Notes: generated by a model not told the origin, from the letters alone. Shown: positions 1 to 7,841, counted from the first letter of the stretch. The stretch is 8,247 nt of DNA from JAZLIL01 sp045617405 (GCA_045617405.1 JAZLIL010000054.1:1-8247); one strand, 5' to 3'. Numbers and translations are program-made.

Positions 1-602
1 GCGTTTACAATCATCAGGGGAATCAGCTTCTCGGGGAAATGGTAAGGACCGTAGTTGTTTGAGCACCTCGAAATCGTCACAGGAAGTCCGAACGTCCTGA
101 AGTACGCAAGAACAAGAAGGTCTGCACCTGCCTTTGATGAACTGTAGGGGCTTGAAGTGTGAATCGGAGTTTCCTCCGTGAAGAAGAGGTCCGGTCTGTC
201 AAGAGGCAGATCACCGTAAACCTCGTCGGTGCTGACCTGATGATATCTCCCTGTTCCGTACTTTCGGCACGCATCCATCAGCACGCCCGTTCCTACAACA
301 TTTGTCTGCAGAAAAATGCCGGGATCCTCAATTGAACGGTCAACATGAGATTCGGCGGCAAAGTTTACGATGATGTCGGGCCTTTCCTCCTCAAAAAGAG
401 CATACACAGCCTCCCTGCTGCAGATGTCGGTCCTGACGAACCTGAAATTTTTCCTGTCCGTCACGCCTGCGAGGGTACTCAGATTTCCTGCATATGTCAG
501 CTTGTCAAGGCAGACGATTCTGTAGTCGGGATGTGCCTCAAGCATGTGAAATATGAAATTCGATCCGATAAATCCGGCACCTCCGGTAACGATGATGTTC
601 AT
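1..602 (-). CDS. rmlB (rfbB): dTDP-glucose 4,6-dehydratase, 3' part cut by window edge
   Basis: Extended short-chain dehydrogenase that converts dTDP-glucose to dTDP-4-keto-6-deoxyglucose with bound NAD, the second step of dTDP-rhamnose and related deoxysugar synthesis, in the cytoplasm. The visible 200 codons show the Rossmann dinucleotide motif TGGAGFIGS (residues 6-14), the DKLTYAGN segment after the second strand (33-40), AAESHVDRSI (82-91), the catalytic STDEVYGD block (124-131, with T125, D126 and E127) and the YxxxK pair in YSSSK (Y153, K157), then RCSNNYGPY. The spacing matches full RmlB, which is usually 330-360 residues, so roughly the last 40% lies off the left edge. The ATG at 602 begins exactly at the family N-terminus and has a GGAGG 4 nt upstream. 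It follows cysNC by 75 nt on the same strand. Other dTDP-sugar genes may follow off the edge. Family assignment is very secure. Confidence 0.96.
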   Translation of the reverse strand, partial: MNIIVTGGAGFIGSNFIFHMLEAHPDYRIVCLDKLTYAGNLSTLAGVTDRKNFRFVRTDICSREAVYALFEEERPDIIVNFAAESHVDRSIEDPGIFLQTNVVGTGVLMDACRKYGTGRYHQVSTDEVYGDLPLDRPDLFFTEETPIHTSSPYSSSKAGADLLVLAYFRTFGLPVTISRCSNNYGPYHFPEKLIPLMIVN

Positions 603-604
603 AA

Positions 605-611
605 CCCCTCC
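605..611 (-). promoter_or_regulatory. ribosome binding site of rmlB
   Basis: On the minus strand GGAGGGG ends 2 nt before the ATG at 602; the GGAGG core is 4 nt away. It supports this start. No good promoter is seen in the 75-nt gap, so translation from the upstream transcript is likely. Confidence 0.7.
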
Positions 612-677
612 AAAAGATTTGCGCCGGATATAAGGCAATGCCAAAGACCCGACGCCAACCCGCAAAACAGTATGTTT

Positions 678-2507
678 CTAGATTTCAAATCCAAGCTTTG
701 TTAAGATTTCTTCCGCTGCCGCTTCTGCGGTGGTCCCGCTCATGTCAATGATTGCATCGGGCTCGGCAGGAACTTCATACGGACTGTTGACTCCCGTGAA
801 ATTGGGAATCTCGCCCCTGTCTGCCTTCTCGTAGATTCCGCGCAAATCACGCTTGTGGCATTCCTCAATGGGTGTCGAAACGTAAACCTCCTTAAAGCAG
901 TCGCCGATGATTTCCTTTGCCATCAGCCTGTCTGCCTCATGCGGGGATATAAAGGACGTAAGCACAATGAGTCCCGCCTCGTTCATGAGCTTTGCAATCT
1001 CAGCGACACGTCTTATATTCTCTACCCTGTCATCCTCCTTAAAACCAAGATCCCTGTTAAGACCAAGTCTCAGGTTCTGGCTGTCAAGGTGCATTGTGTG
1101 ACGTCCCATCGAAGAAAGCTTCTTCTCGATGGCGTTCGAAAGGCTCGTCTTACCGGAACATGAAAGACCGGTCATCCAGATTGTCATGGGCTTTTGTCCC
1201 TTGAGCTCTGAACGTGTTTCCCTTGTCACCTCAAGATTCTGCCACTCAAGGTTATCGGAACGGCGAAGAGGATGAATGACCGTACCGCACGCGCTCGTCG
1301 CATTTGTTACTCTGTCGATGAAAATAAATCCGCCAAGCTCCCTGCACTTATCAAACTCCGTGAATACAATCTTCTCGGAAAGTGAAACATCGCAGCTTGC
1401 GATTTCGTTCTTAACAAGATTTCTTGTGCTTACATGCTGTCCCGAATTAATGTCAATCTTGTACTTGATTCTGATTATTGTTGCAAGAACCTTCTTTGTT
1501 CCAAGCTTGATGTAGTACTCTCTTCCCGTAACAAGCTTACTGTCATCCGTCCACAGAATCGTTGCATTAAAGAGATTTCCGACATGATGAATGTCTGCAT
1601 CCGACTGCTTAATGATGACGGAACCGCGCGATATATCAATCTCCCTGTCAAGACTTACGGTTACGGGCTGTCCCGCATCAATCCTCTCAACCTGCTTATC
1701 GCCGATGAAAAGCTTTTTTACGCCGGCACTCTGACCGCTCGGAAGTGTCGTAATCATTTCTCCCACGCTAAGTGATCCGAGTTCAACCTGCCCTGCAAAG
1801 CCTCTGAAATTGTGATCCGGTCTTGTGACTCTTTGAATCGGGAGCGAGAAGACCTCCTGTCTGTCATCTCTCTTAATATTGATGGTCTCAAGGTAGCGAA
1901 GGAGCGGAAGTCCGTCGTACCATGAGGTGTTTGACGATGTCCCGTTGATGTTGTCACCCTTCTTTGCCGAAACGGGAATAATCTGAAGTGAGTTCACGTC
2001 AAATTCGGAAACCATCTGCCTGATTTCTCTTTTGACGGAATCGAAGGTCTCCTTCGAATAACCTGCAAGGTCCATCTTGTTTACTGCAAAGACGAAGTCC
2101 CTGATGCCCATGAGTGAACAGATTCTTGTGTGACGTCTTGTCTGAACAAGAACTCCCTTTGTTGCATCTACAAGGATAACGGCAAGGTCTGCGAATGAAG
2201 CACCTACCGCCATGTTTCTCGTATATTCCTCGTGACCGGGTGTATCGGCAACGATAAAGCTTCTGCTTTCTGTTGTAAAGTAGCGGTAGGCAACATCAAT
2301 GGTAATGCCCTGCTCTCTCTCTGCCATAAGTCCGTCAAGAAGGAGCGAATAGTCAAGCTCTCCGCCTGCGCTTCCGGCCTTGCTGTCAAGTTCAAGAGCC
2401 TGCTTCTGATCGGCAAAGATAAGCTTTGCATCATAAAGCATATGTCCGATAAGTGTCGATTTTCCATCATCTACGCTGCCGCATGTGATAAATTTAAGTA
2501 ATTCCAT
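678..2507 (-). CDS. cysNC: Sulfate adenylyltransferase GTPase subunit fused to adenylylsulfate kinase (CysN-CysC)
   Basis: A 609-residue bifunctional sulfate-activation protein. The N-terminal half is the CysN GTPase, which drives ATP sulfurylase (with CysD) to make APS. The C-terminal part is an APS kinase that phosphorylates APS to PAPS. Seen in CysN: G1 GSVDDGKST (10-18), GITID (about 67-71), G3 DTPGHEEY (88-95), G4 NKMD (143-146) and G5 VSAKKG (about 179-184), followed by EF-Tu-like beta-barrel domains to about 420. The kinase starts near 440 with P-loop GLSCSGKTS (447-455), then LDSQNLRLGL (474-483), SFISP (518-522) and IPNFTGVNSPYE (about 567-578). Canonical kinases have DGDN where this has DSQN. 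The fusion order matches NodQ-type proteins. ATG 2507 is preferred over the in-frame TTG at 2519 because GGAAG lies 5 nt before it and MELLKFITCGS matches the family start. It lies 86 nt after cysD. Confidence 0.95.
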   Translation of the reverse strand: MELLKFITCGSVDDGKSTLIGHMLYDAKLIFADQKQALELDSKAGSAGGELDYSLLLDGLMAEREQGITIDVAYRYFTTESRSFIVADTPGHEEYTRNMAVGASFADLAVILVDATKGVLVQTRRHTRICSLMGIRDFVFAVNKMDLAGYSKETFDSVKREIRQMVSEFDVNSLQIIPVSAKKGDNINGTSSNTSWYDGLPLLRYLETINIKRDDRQEVFSLPIQRVTRPDHNFRGFAGQVELGSLSVGEMITTLPSGQSAGVKKLFIGDKQVERIDAGQPVTVSLDREIDISRGSVIIKQSDADIHHVGNLFNATILWTDDSKLVTGREYYIKLGTKKVLATIIRIKYKIDINSGQHVSTRNLVKNEIASCDVSLSEKIVFTEFDKCRELGGFIFIDRVTNATSACGTVIHPLRRSDNLEWQNLEVTRETRSELKGQKPMTIWMTGLSCSGKTSLSNAIEKKLSSMGRHTMHLDSQNLRLGLNRDLGFKEDDRVENIRRVAEIAKLMNEAGLIVLTSFISPHEADRLMAKEIIGDCFKEVYVSTPIEECHKRDLRGIYEKADRGEIPNFTGVNSPYEVPAEPDAIIDMSGTTAEAAAEEILTKLGFEI

Positions 2508-2512
2508 AATAT

Positions 2513-2517
2513 CTTCC
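2513..2517 (-). promoter_or_regulatory. ribosome binding site deciding the cysNC start
   Basis: GGAAG on the minus strand lies 5 nt before the ATG at 2507 and directly follows the possible TTG start at 2519. This placement makes the ATG the better start and would remove four residues (MEDI) from the longer reading. Confidence 0.6.
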
Positions 2518-2593
2518 AATCCGCAGGCAGTACTCTACGTTTTCCGTTTTGCAATGCCTCACTATCTTCTTCGTTAACAGCTGCTTCCGATTT

Positions 2594-3484
2594 CTAGAAG
2601 TAACCCTCGCGCTTTCTTCTTTCCATGCTTCCCTGCTGTTCGTGATCGATGACACGTGTCGTTCTCTCTGATTCGATTGCACCGAGCGTCTCTGCAACAA
2701 TCGCTTCAATTGTGTCAGCCTCCGACTCAACGCCGCCTGTGAGCGGCCAGCAGCCAAGAGTTCTGAATCTTACCTTCTTCATGACGGGTTTTTCACCGGG
2801 AAGGAATCTCATTCTCTCATCCTCTGCAAGGATGATGTTGCCGTCACGGTAAACTACGGGACGTTCCTTTGCATAGTAGAGGGGAACAATCTCGATTTTC
2901 TCCTGCATGATGTACTCCCAGATGTCACTCTCTGTCCAGTTTGAAAGCGGGAACACTCTGATACTCTCACCTTTGTGGAGACTTGTGTTGTAGAGCTTCC
3001 AGAACTCGGGACGCTGATTCTTGGGATCCCAGGCATGCTGAGAATTTCTGAAGGAGAAAACTCTCTCCTTTGCCCTTGACTTCTCTTCATCACGTCTTCC
3101 GCCGCCGAAAGCTGCAGTAAATCCGTACTTGTCGAGACCCTGCTTAAGAGACTGCGTTTTCATAATGTCAGTGTAAGACGAACCGTGATCAAAAGGATTG
3201 ATTCCGGCTGCACGCCCTTCCTCATTTGTGTAGACAAGCATTTCGATGCCGAGTTCCTTTGCCTTTCTGTCACGGAATTCTATCATCTCCCTGAACTTCC
3301 AGCCGGTATCGATGTGCATAAACGGAAACGGCGGCTTCTCGGGGTAAAACGCCTTAAGTGCGAGGTGCAGCATTACCGAGCTGTCCTTTCCGATTGAATA
3401 GAGCATAACGGGCTTCTCGCACTCTGCGGCAACTTCACGCATAATATAAATGGCTTCCGCCTCAAGCTTTTCAAGATGTGTCAT
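2594..3484 (-). CDS. cysD: Sulfate adenylyltransferase subunit 2 (CysD)
   Basis: Catalytic small subunit of the bacterial heterodimeric ATP sulfurylase: ATP plus sulfate gives APS and pyrophosphate, coupled to GTP hydrolysis by CysN. It has 296 residues, close to the usual 300. It belongs to the PP-loop ATP pyrophosphatase/PAPS reductase superfamily, shown by the loop YSIGKDSSV (29-37), the HIDTGWKFREM segment (57-67), GGGRRDEEKSRAKER (127-141), FPLSNWTESDIWEYI (178-192), RTLGCWPLTGGVES (241-254) and the typical basic-aromatic end KREGYF. The SIGKDS form separates CysD from true PAPS reductases, which lack this context. ATG 3484 has AGGAGG 6 nt upstream. It is preceded by the TPR gene (10-nt gap) and followed by its partner cysNC, so a two-protein sulfurylase complex is expected. 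No missing key residue was noticed. Confidence 0.97.
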   Translation of the reverse strand: MTHLEKLEAEAIYIMREVAAECEKPVMLYSIGKDSSVMLHLALKAFYPEKPPFPFMHIDTGWKFREMIEFRDRKAKELGIEMLVYTNEEGRAAGINPFDHGSSYTDIMKTQSLKQGLDKYGFTAAFGGGRRDEEKSRAKERVFSFRNSQHAWDPKNQRPEFWKLYNTSLHKGESIRVFPLSNWTESDIWEYIMQEKIEIVPLYYAKERPVVYRDGNIILAEDERMRFLPGEKPVMKKVRFRTLGCWPLTGGVESEADTIEAIVAETLGAIESERTTRVIDHEQQGSMERRKREGYF

Positions 3485-3490
3485 TATAAT

Positions 3491-3496
3491 CCTCCT
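3491..3496 (-). promoter_or_regulatory. ribosome binding site of cysD, overlapping the upstream stop codon
   Basis: A perfect AGGAGG 6 nt before the cysD ATG. Its first bases are shared with the TAG stop (3497-3495) of the TPR gene, so ribosomes ending there could re-initiate on cysD. This is good evidence that the two genes share a transcript. Confidence 0.8.
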
Positions 3497-4925
3497 ATTC
3501 CATTCCCATCTCTTCGAGACGTGTGGAAATATACTGTTTCAACGTAGAATTGGGACAGACCTCAAGCATCAGTCTGTAGTAGTAGGCCGCCTCTTCGTAC
3601 TCCTCCGAAGCCTGAAGTGCTTTTCCGAGGTAGTACATGTTCCCGTCCGAAGTCGGGTCAAACGCTACCGCCGCCCTCAGGTACCTGACCGCATCCTCAT
3701 ACTCGCCCGCATCAAAGGCATCCTTGCCCTTCCTGTAAGTGAGCCTTGCCGCTAAAGGATATGCCTGTTCTTTCATATCCGAAAGCACCTTGTTGGCATA
3801 GGTGATATTTAATTCCGAAGTATCAAGCTCGTAAAGCTGCATTGCATAATCAACGATTTCTTCATCGGTATAGCCAGATCCGTCAAATACACTGTCCCGC
3901 TTTTCCATCATCTCAAAGAGAACAGAATAGCTGCCCTCTACATACTCGATAACGGGTTCCGTTGTCTCATATGTCTCGATGATGCGGCTCTGCTCATTAA
4001 TCTGCTTATTTGCAAGATCAAGATTCTTCTCAAGCTGCGTAATCGTCGCAGACTTTGCCGCAAGCTCGCTCGAGTAATCAACTCTGGCATTCTTGTACTC
4101 TTCCTTGATGTTCGATCTGATTGTCGGAACTATCAGATAATAGACAACAAGAACACCTATCAGAATTCCAAGAACCAGGTTTATATAAAGCATCGCATTC
4201 GGCTTATCTTCCCTGTAGTGCGAAACCTCCTTCAGACCTTCATCAGTATCCGCTGTCTGAGGCTTCTTCTTTTCGGCAAGGAACCTCGAGGGTTCAGGTG
4301 CTTCTCCTGCGGTCATGATTCTGATTTCTTCAAGGTAGCGCAGCGTTGTCGTGTTTGCCACATCAACTCTGATGGCATGCATCAGAACTTTTCTTGCTTT
4401 CTCGTATTCACCTGTTTTGATGTAAAGAAGTGCAAGAAACTGTTCTGCCCGAAGGAAACCGGGTTCGGTGTTAATAACCTTCTTCAGCTGAATGATTGCA
4501 AGATCCTCACTGCCCTGCTTTACAAGATCGATTGCCGCGTTGTACTTTACAATCGCCCTGTTAATCTCATCGAGCTTTGTGGGATTCTCTCCCACCTGTT
4601 CCATATAGTAATCTGCCTCGTTATCTTCCGGGCAGAGATTTTTCGAAATAACCCACTCGCGAAGGGCCGAAACGACCTCACCCATCTCAAAGAGTACAAG
4701 GCCGAGAAGATTTCTCGCTTCGATGTGCCCTTTGTAGATGGAAAGAGCATGGCGAAGCTCCGTGACCGCACCGCTGAGATCACGGACCCTCGCACGTTCA
4801 AGTCCTCTGTTGTAGTAAATGTTTGAAAGACGCACTATTCTGCCGTAGACTCGAAGATCGAATCCGCACTCCGGGCAGCTTTCTGCCCTGTGCCCGACAG
4901 AATTTGCGCAATTGGGACAAATCAT
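3495..4925 (-). CDS. Zinc-ribbon and TPR single-pass membrane protein, function unknown
   Basis: A 476-residue protein I do not recognise by function. It opens with a zinc ribbon, CPNC-x10-CPEC (C3, C6, C17, C20). TPR-like helical pairs follow at about 34-100 and 126-190. After a charged linker (about 207-240) there is one strongly hydrophobic helix (about 244-266), a polar, probably coiled-coil stretch (about 273-319), and two more TPRs near the C-terminus (about 393-425 and 428-460, with the GEYEDAVRYLRAAVAFDP pattern). The likely arrangement is cytoplasmic ribbon and first TPR set, with the second set outside, but topology is an inference. No signal peptide or catalytic motif is seen, so a scaffold or assembly role is plausible. 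A start at 5006 is possible in frame, but the extra 27 residues overlap the small upstream ORF and lie before the ribbon, so ATG 4925 is chosen; GAAAGG sits 10 nt upstream. Confidence 0.88.
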   Translation of the reverse strand: MICPNCANSVGHRAESCPECGFDLRVYGRIVRLSNIYYNRGLERARVRDLSGAVTELRHALSIYKGHIEARNLLGLVLFEMGEVVSALREWVISKNLCPEDNEADYYMEQVGENPTKLDEINRAIVKYNAAIDLVKQGSEDLAIIQLKKVINTEPGFLRAEQFLALLYIKTGEYEKARKVLMHAIRVDVANTTTLRYLEEIRIMTAGEAPEPSRFLAEKKKPQTADTDEGLKEVSHYREDKPNAMLYINLVLGILIGVLVVYYLIVPTIRSNIKEEYKNARVDYSSELAAKSATITQLEKNLDLANKQINEQSRIIETYETTEPVIEYVEGSYSVLFEMMEKRDSVFDGSGYTDEEIVDYAMQLYELDTSELNITYANKVLSDMKEQAYPLAARLTYRKGKDAFDAGEYEDAVRYLRAAVAFDPTSDGNMYYLGKALQASEEYEEAAYYYRLMLEVCPNSTLKQYISTRLEEMGME

Positions 4926-4941
4926 GAAACGTCTGCCTTTC

Positions 4942-5112
4942 TTACTTTTTTCTCCTGTCGTAGGGATCTGCCTGCTTTTCCGGAGTACCATTAAGGATCT
5001 TATCAAGAATGTCCGACATGTCAGTCAGATCGCTCTTGTAGATTGCCTCTTCCGCCTGATCGATTTCCAGACTCGGCTGATAACGTTCAAGTTCCTTCTC
5101 AAAATCAAGCAT
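4942..5112 (-). CDS. Small acidic protein of 56 residues between valS and the TPR gene
   Basis: Starts ATG at 5112, only 2 nt after the valS stop, and ends TAA at 4944-4942, 16 nt before the TPR start. Its ribosome binding site AAAGAGG (5124-5118) lies inside the last valS codons with a 5-nt spacer, a layout typical of translational coupling. The protein begins MLDFEKELERYQPSLEI, contains KSDLTDMSDILDKIL and ends DRRKK. It is acidic (15 Asp/Glu against 9 Lys/Arg), has no cysteine or membrane segment, and is predicted to be mostly helical. It fills the gap between two real genes exactly, which is the main reason to believe it is expressed. I know no function. It may be a small partner of the TPR protein, but that is only a guess from position. 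Confidence 0.72.
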   Translation of the reverse strand: MLDFEKELERYQPSLEIDQAEEAIYKSDLTDMSDILDKILNGTPEKQADPYDRRKK

Positions 5113-5114
5113 AT

Positions 5115-7841
5115 TTACCTCTTTAAGGCTGCAAGCCTTTCCTCAACCTGTGAAAGCATATCTGTGTACTTTGCCAGCTTTGCCTTTTCCTCCTCAATCT
5201 TTGCTGCGGGAGCCTTTCCCGTGAAGTTCGGATTCGAAAGCATTCCGTTACACCTCTTTATCTCGCCCTCAAGTCTTGTCTTCTCCTTCGAAAGTCTCTC
5301 GAGCTCCTTCTCGATGTCAACAAGGTCTGCAAAAGGTATATAAAGAGCTGCCGTGTGAATCATTGCCGAAACGGCATCGTCGCCGATTCCGGATTTGTCA
5401 GACCGGAAGGATGTCTCCGAAGCACCTGCAAGCGCCTCGAAGAACAGTCTGCTCTTCTCAAAGGTCCTAAGTGTCTGCTCATTCTCTGAAACAACAAAAA
5501 TCTTTGCCCTTCTGCTCGGGGGAACATTCATGTCCGTGCGGACTGTTCTGACAGCCTTAACAGCCTCCTTGATAAGCTCAACAGCCTCTTCCTCAGCCTC
5601 AAATGCAAACTTTTCGTCGTACTTGGGCCACTCAGAAATCATGATTGACTCCGATCTGTCGCGGCCAAGATCCTTTACGAGCTTTCCGTCCTCAAGGATT
5701 CCCTCTTCCTCAAGAAGTGTACAGTAAATCTCCTCTGTAACGAAAGGCATGTAGGGATGAAGAAGCTTCAGTGCATCGATAAGAACATTTGACAGTGTCC
5801 AAACAGCTGCTGCCTTTGTCTTTACATCATCACCGTACAGTCTCGGCTTTATCATTTCGATGTACCAGTCGCACAGCTCCTCCCAAATGAAGTCATTAAT
5901 CTTCTGTGCGGCAACACCGAGTTCAAACTTTTCAAGGTTATTCGTTACGTCTGCGATGACCTTATTCTTTCTTGAAAGTATCCACTTATCGGCATCCGTA
6001 AGGTCTGACGTTACGTCATAGTCGCAATCCACAAACATTTTCCTTACAAGATTATCATCAAGTGCATCAAGATTCATCATAATAAACCTCGAAGCATTCC
6101 AGACCTTATTTGCAAAGTTTCTGTTTGCCTCAACTCTCTCAATCTTAAAACGCATGTCATTTCCGGGTGCGTTTCCTGTGATAAGCATGAAGCGAAGAGC
6201 GTCAGCACCGTACTTATCAATGATTTCGATGGGGTCGACACCGTTTCCGAGTGACTTGCTCATCTTTCTTCCCTGTGCATCTCTTACAAGTCCGTGGAAA
6301 AGAACTGTCTTGAACGGTCTCTTTCCCATGTGCTCATAGCCTGAAAAGATCATTCTAAGTACCCAGAAGAATATGATATCGTAGCCTGTAACAAGAACGT
6401 CCGTAGGATAGAAGTACTCCAGGTCCTTTGTCGTCTCAGGCCAGCCTAGTGTCGAGAAAGGCCAGAGTGCGGAGCTGAACCATGTATCAAGAGTATCTTC
6501 ATCCTGGGTAAGCCTTGTGCATCCGCACTTCGGACACTTTTCGGGTGCCTTTGCGGCAACAACAGTCTCACCGCACTCCTGACAGTAGTATGCGGGAATC
6601 CTGTGTCCCCACCAGAGCTGTCTTGAGATACACCAGTCACGAATGTTGTCGGTCCAGTTGAAATATGTTCTCTCCATTCTCTCGGGAACAAGCTCGATGT
6701 CCTTATTCTTAACGCCCTCAACCGCAGGCTTGATAAGCTCGTCCATCTTTACAAACCACTGGGGCTTGATAAGCGGCTCGATAGTAGTCTTGCAGCGGTC
6801 ATGTGTTCCGACGTTATGTGTGTAATCCTCAATTCTTACGAGAAGTCCCATCTCGTCAAGCTCTTTAACGATACGCTCCCTTGCCTCGTAGCGGTCAAGT
6901 CCCTCAAACTTTCCGCCGTTTGCATTGATTGTCGCATCATCGTTTAAGATGTTGATTTCGGGAAGCTTGTGACGCTTTCCGACTTCAAAATCGTTAGGGT
7001 CATGCGCAGGTGTAATCTTAACAACACCTGTTCCGAAGTCGCGTTCTACGTACTCATCAGCGATAATCGGAATGTCTCTCTCTACGAAAGGAAGGTGAAC
7101 GAACTTTCCTACAAGATGTGCATATCTCTCGTCTTCGGGATGAACTGCAACAGCAGTATCTCCAAGCATTGTCTCGGGTCTTGTGGTCGCAAACTCAAGG
7201 TACTCGTCTGTGCCGACTACCTGATATTTGATGTGCCAGAAATGACCGGCCTGCTCTTCATATTCAACCTCAGCATCTGAGATTGACGTCTTGCAGACAG
7301 GACACCAGTTGATGATTCTTGAACCCTTGTAGATCATCTTCTTGTCGTAGAGCTTGCAGAATACCTCTGTAACGGCCTTGTTGCAGCCCTCGTCCATTGT
7401 AAAGCGCTCACGGTCCCAGTCACATGAAGAACCGAGCTTCATGAGCTGCTTGTCAATTCTGGCATTATACTTGTTCTTCCATTCCCATGCTCTCTCAAGG
7501 AACTTCTCGCGGCCGATGTCCGTCTTCTCAAGTCCCTCTGCCCGAAGTGACTCAATCAGCTTGACCTCAGTAGCGATGGATGCATGGTCGGTTCCGGGCT
7601 GCCAAAGTGCATTGTAGCCCTGCATTCTCTTGAAACGAATCAGGATATCCTGCATTGTCTCATCAAGAGCATGTCCCATGTGAAGCTGTCCCGTTACATT
7701 GGGCGGCGGGATAACGATAGTAAACGGTTTCTTTGTCTCATCGGGCTCGGCATGAAAATACTTTGCCTTAAGCCACTTTTCGTAAAGCCTGTCCTCTATG
7801 TCATGAGGATCGTAGGTCTTTGCCAGTTCCTTTCTTTTCAT
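5115..7841 (-). CDS. valS: Valyl-tRNA synthetase
   Basis: Class Ia synthetase that charges tRNA-Val with valine and hydrolyses mischarged threonyl-tRNA-Val, in the cytoplasm. It is 908 residues, in the normal range. Seen: the HIGH-box variant in PPPNVTGQLHMGH (HMGH at 54-57), GTDHASIATE (84-92), a CP1 editing domain with ATTRPETMLGDTAVAVHPED (218-237) and TPAHDPNDFE (277-286), cysteine pairs C180/C183 and C420/C423/C436/C439 that may bind zinc, DTWFSSALWPFSTLGW (452-467), and the KMSKS loop (526-530). An anticodon-binding helical domain follows, and the C-terminus ends in the ValRS coiled-coil arm (about 840-908, heptad-like KELERLSKEKTRLEGEIK and the NPNFTGKAP turn). ATG 7841 has GGAGG 9 nt upstream. 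It heads the gene block behind a strong promoter and a structured leader; the leader lacks the usual T-box signature expected for valS in Firmicutes. Confidence 0.98.
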   Translation of the reverse strand: MKRKELAKTYDPHDIEDRLYEKWLKAKYFHAEPDETKKPFTIVIPPPNVTGQLHMGHALDETMQDILIRFKRMQGYNALWQPGTDHASIATEVKLIESLRAEGLEKTDIGREKFLERAWEWKNKYNARIDKQLMKLGSSCDWDRERFTMDEGCNKAVTEVFCKLYDKKMIYKGSRIINWCPVCKTSISDAEVEYEEQAGHFWHIKYQVVGTDEYLEFATTRPETMLGDTAVAVHPEDERYAHLVGKFVHLPFVERDIPIIADEYVERDFGTGVVKITPAHDPNDFEVGKRHKLPEINILNDDATINANGGKFEGLDRYEARERIVKELDEMGLLVRIEDYTHNVGTHDRCKTTIEPLIKPQWFVKMDELIKPAVEGVKNKDIELVPERMERTYFNWTDNIRDWCISRQLWWGHRIPAYYCQECGETVVAAKAPEKCPKCGCTRLTQDEDTLDTWFSSALWPFSTLGWPETTKDLEYFYPTDVLVTGYDIIFFWVLRMIFSGYEHMGKRPFKTVLFHGLVRDAQGRKMSKSLGNGVDPIEIIDKYGADALRFMLITGNAPGNDMRFKIERVEANRNFANKVWNASRFIMMNLDALDDNLVRKMFVDCDYDVTSDLTDADKWILSRKNKVIADVTNNLEKFELGVAAQKINDFIWEELCDWYIEMIKPRLYGDDVKTKAAAVWTLSNVLIDALKLLHPYMPFVTEEIYCTLLEEEGILEDGKLVKDLGRDRSESIMISEWPKYDEKFAFEAEEEAVELIKEAVKAVRTVRTDMNVPPSRRAKIFVVSENEQTLRTFEKSRLFFEALAGASETSFRSDKSGIGDDAVSAMIHTAALYIPFADLVDIEKELERLSKEKTRLEGEIKRCNGMLSNPNFTGKAPAAKIEEEKAKLAKYTDMLSQVEERLAALKR
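5118..5124 (-). promoter_or_regulatory. ribosome binding site of the 56-residue ORF
   Basis: AAAGAGG, immediately before the valS TAA, with 5 nt to the ATG at 5112. It is the main support for translation of this short ORF. Confidence 0.6.

Noticed and set aside
603..677. Separate promoter for rmlB
   Set aside because: The best pairing, TTGGCG with TTATAT at 19 nt, is weak in both -35 sequence and spacing; not enough to call.
2508..2519. TTG start for cysNC at 2519
   Set aside because: The TTG lies against the GGAAG that serves ATG 2507, has no ribosome binding site of its own at good distance, and adds four residues outside the family start.
4218..4826. Plus-strand open frame of 202 codons
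   Set aside because: It lies wholly antisense to the TPR gene, has no family resemblance and no suitable ribosome binding site; the minus-strand product has clear domains.
4926..5006. Upstream ATG at 5006 for the TPR protein
   Set aside because: The 27 extra residues are basic and unconserved in appearance, precede the zinc ribbon and overlap the 56-residue ORF in another frame.
4912..5343. Plus-strand open frame of 143 codons
   Set aside because: Antisense to the TPR start, the small ORF and the valS end, all of which are well supported; its product is low-complexity Ser/Phe-rich and unrecognisable.
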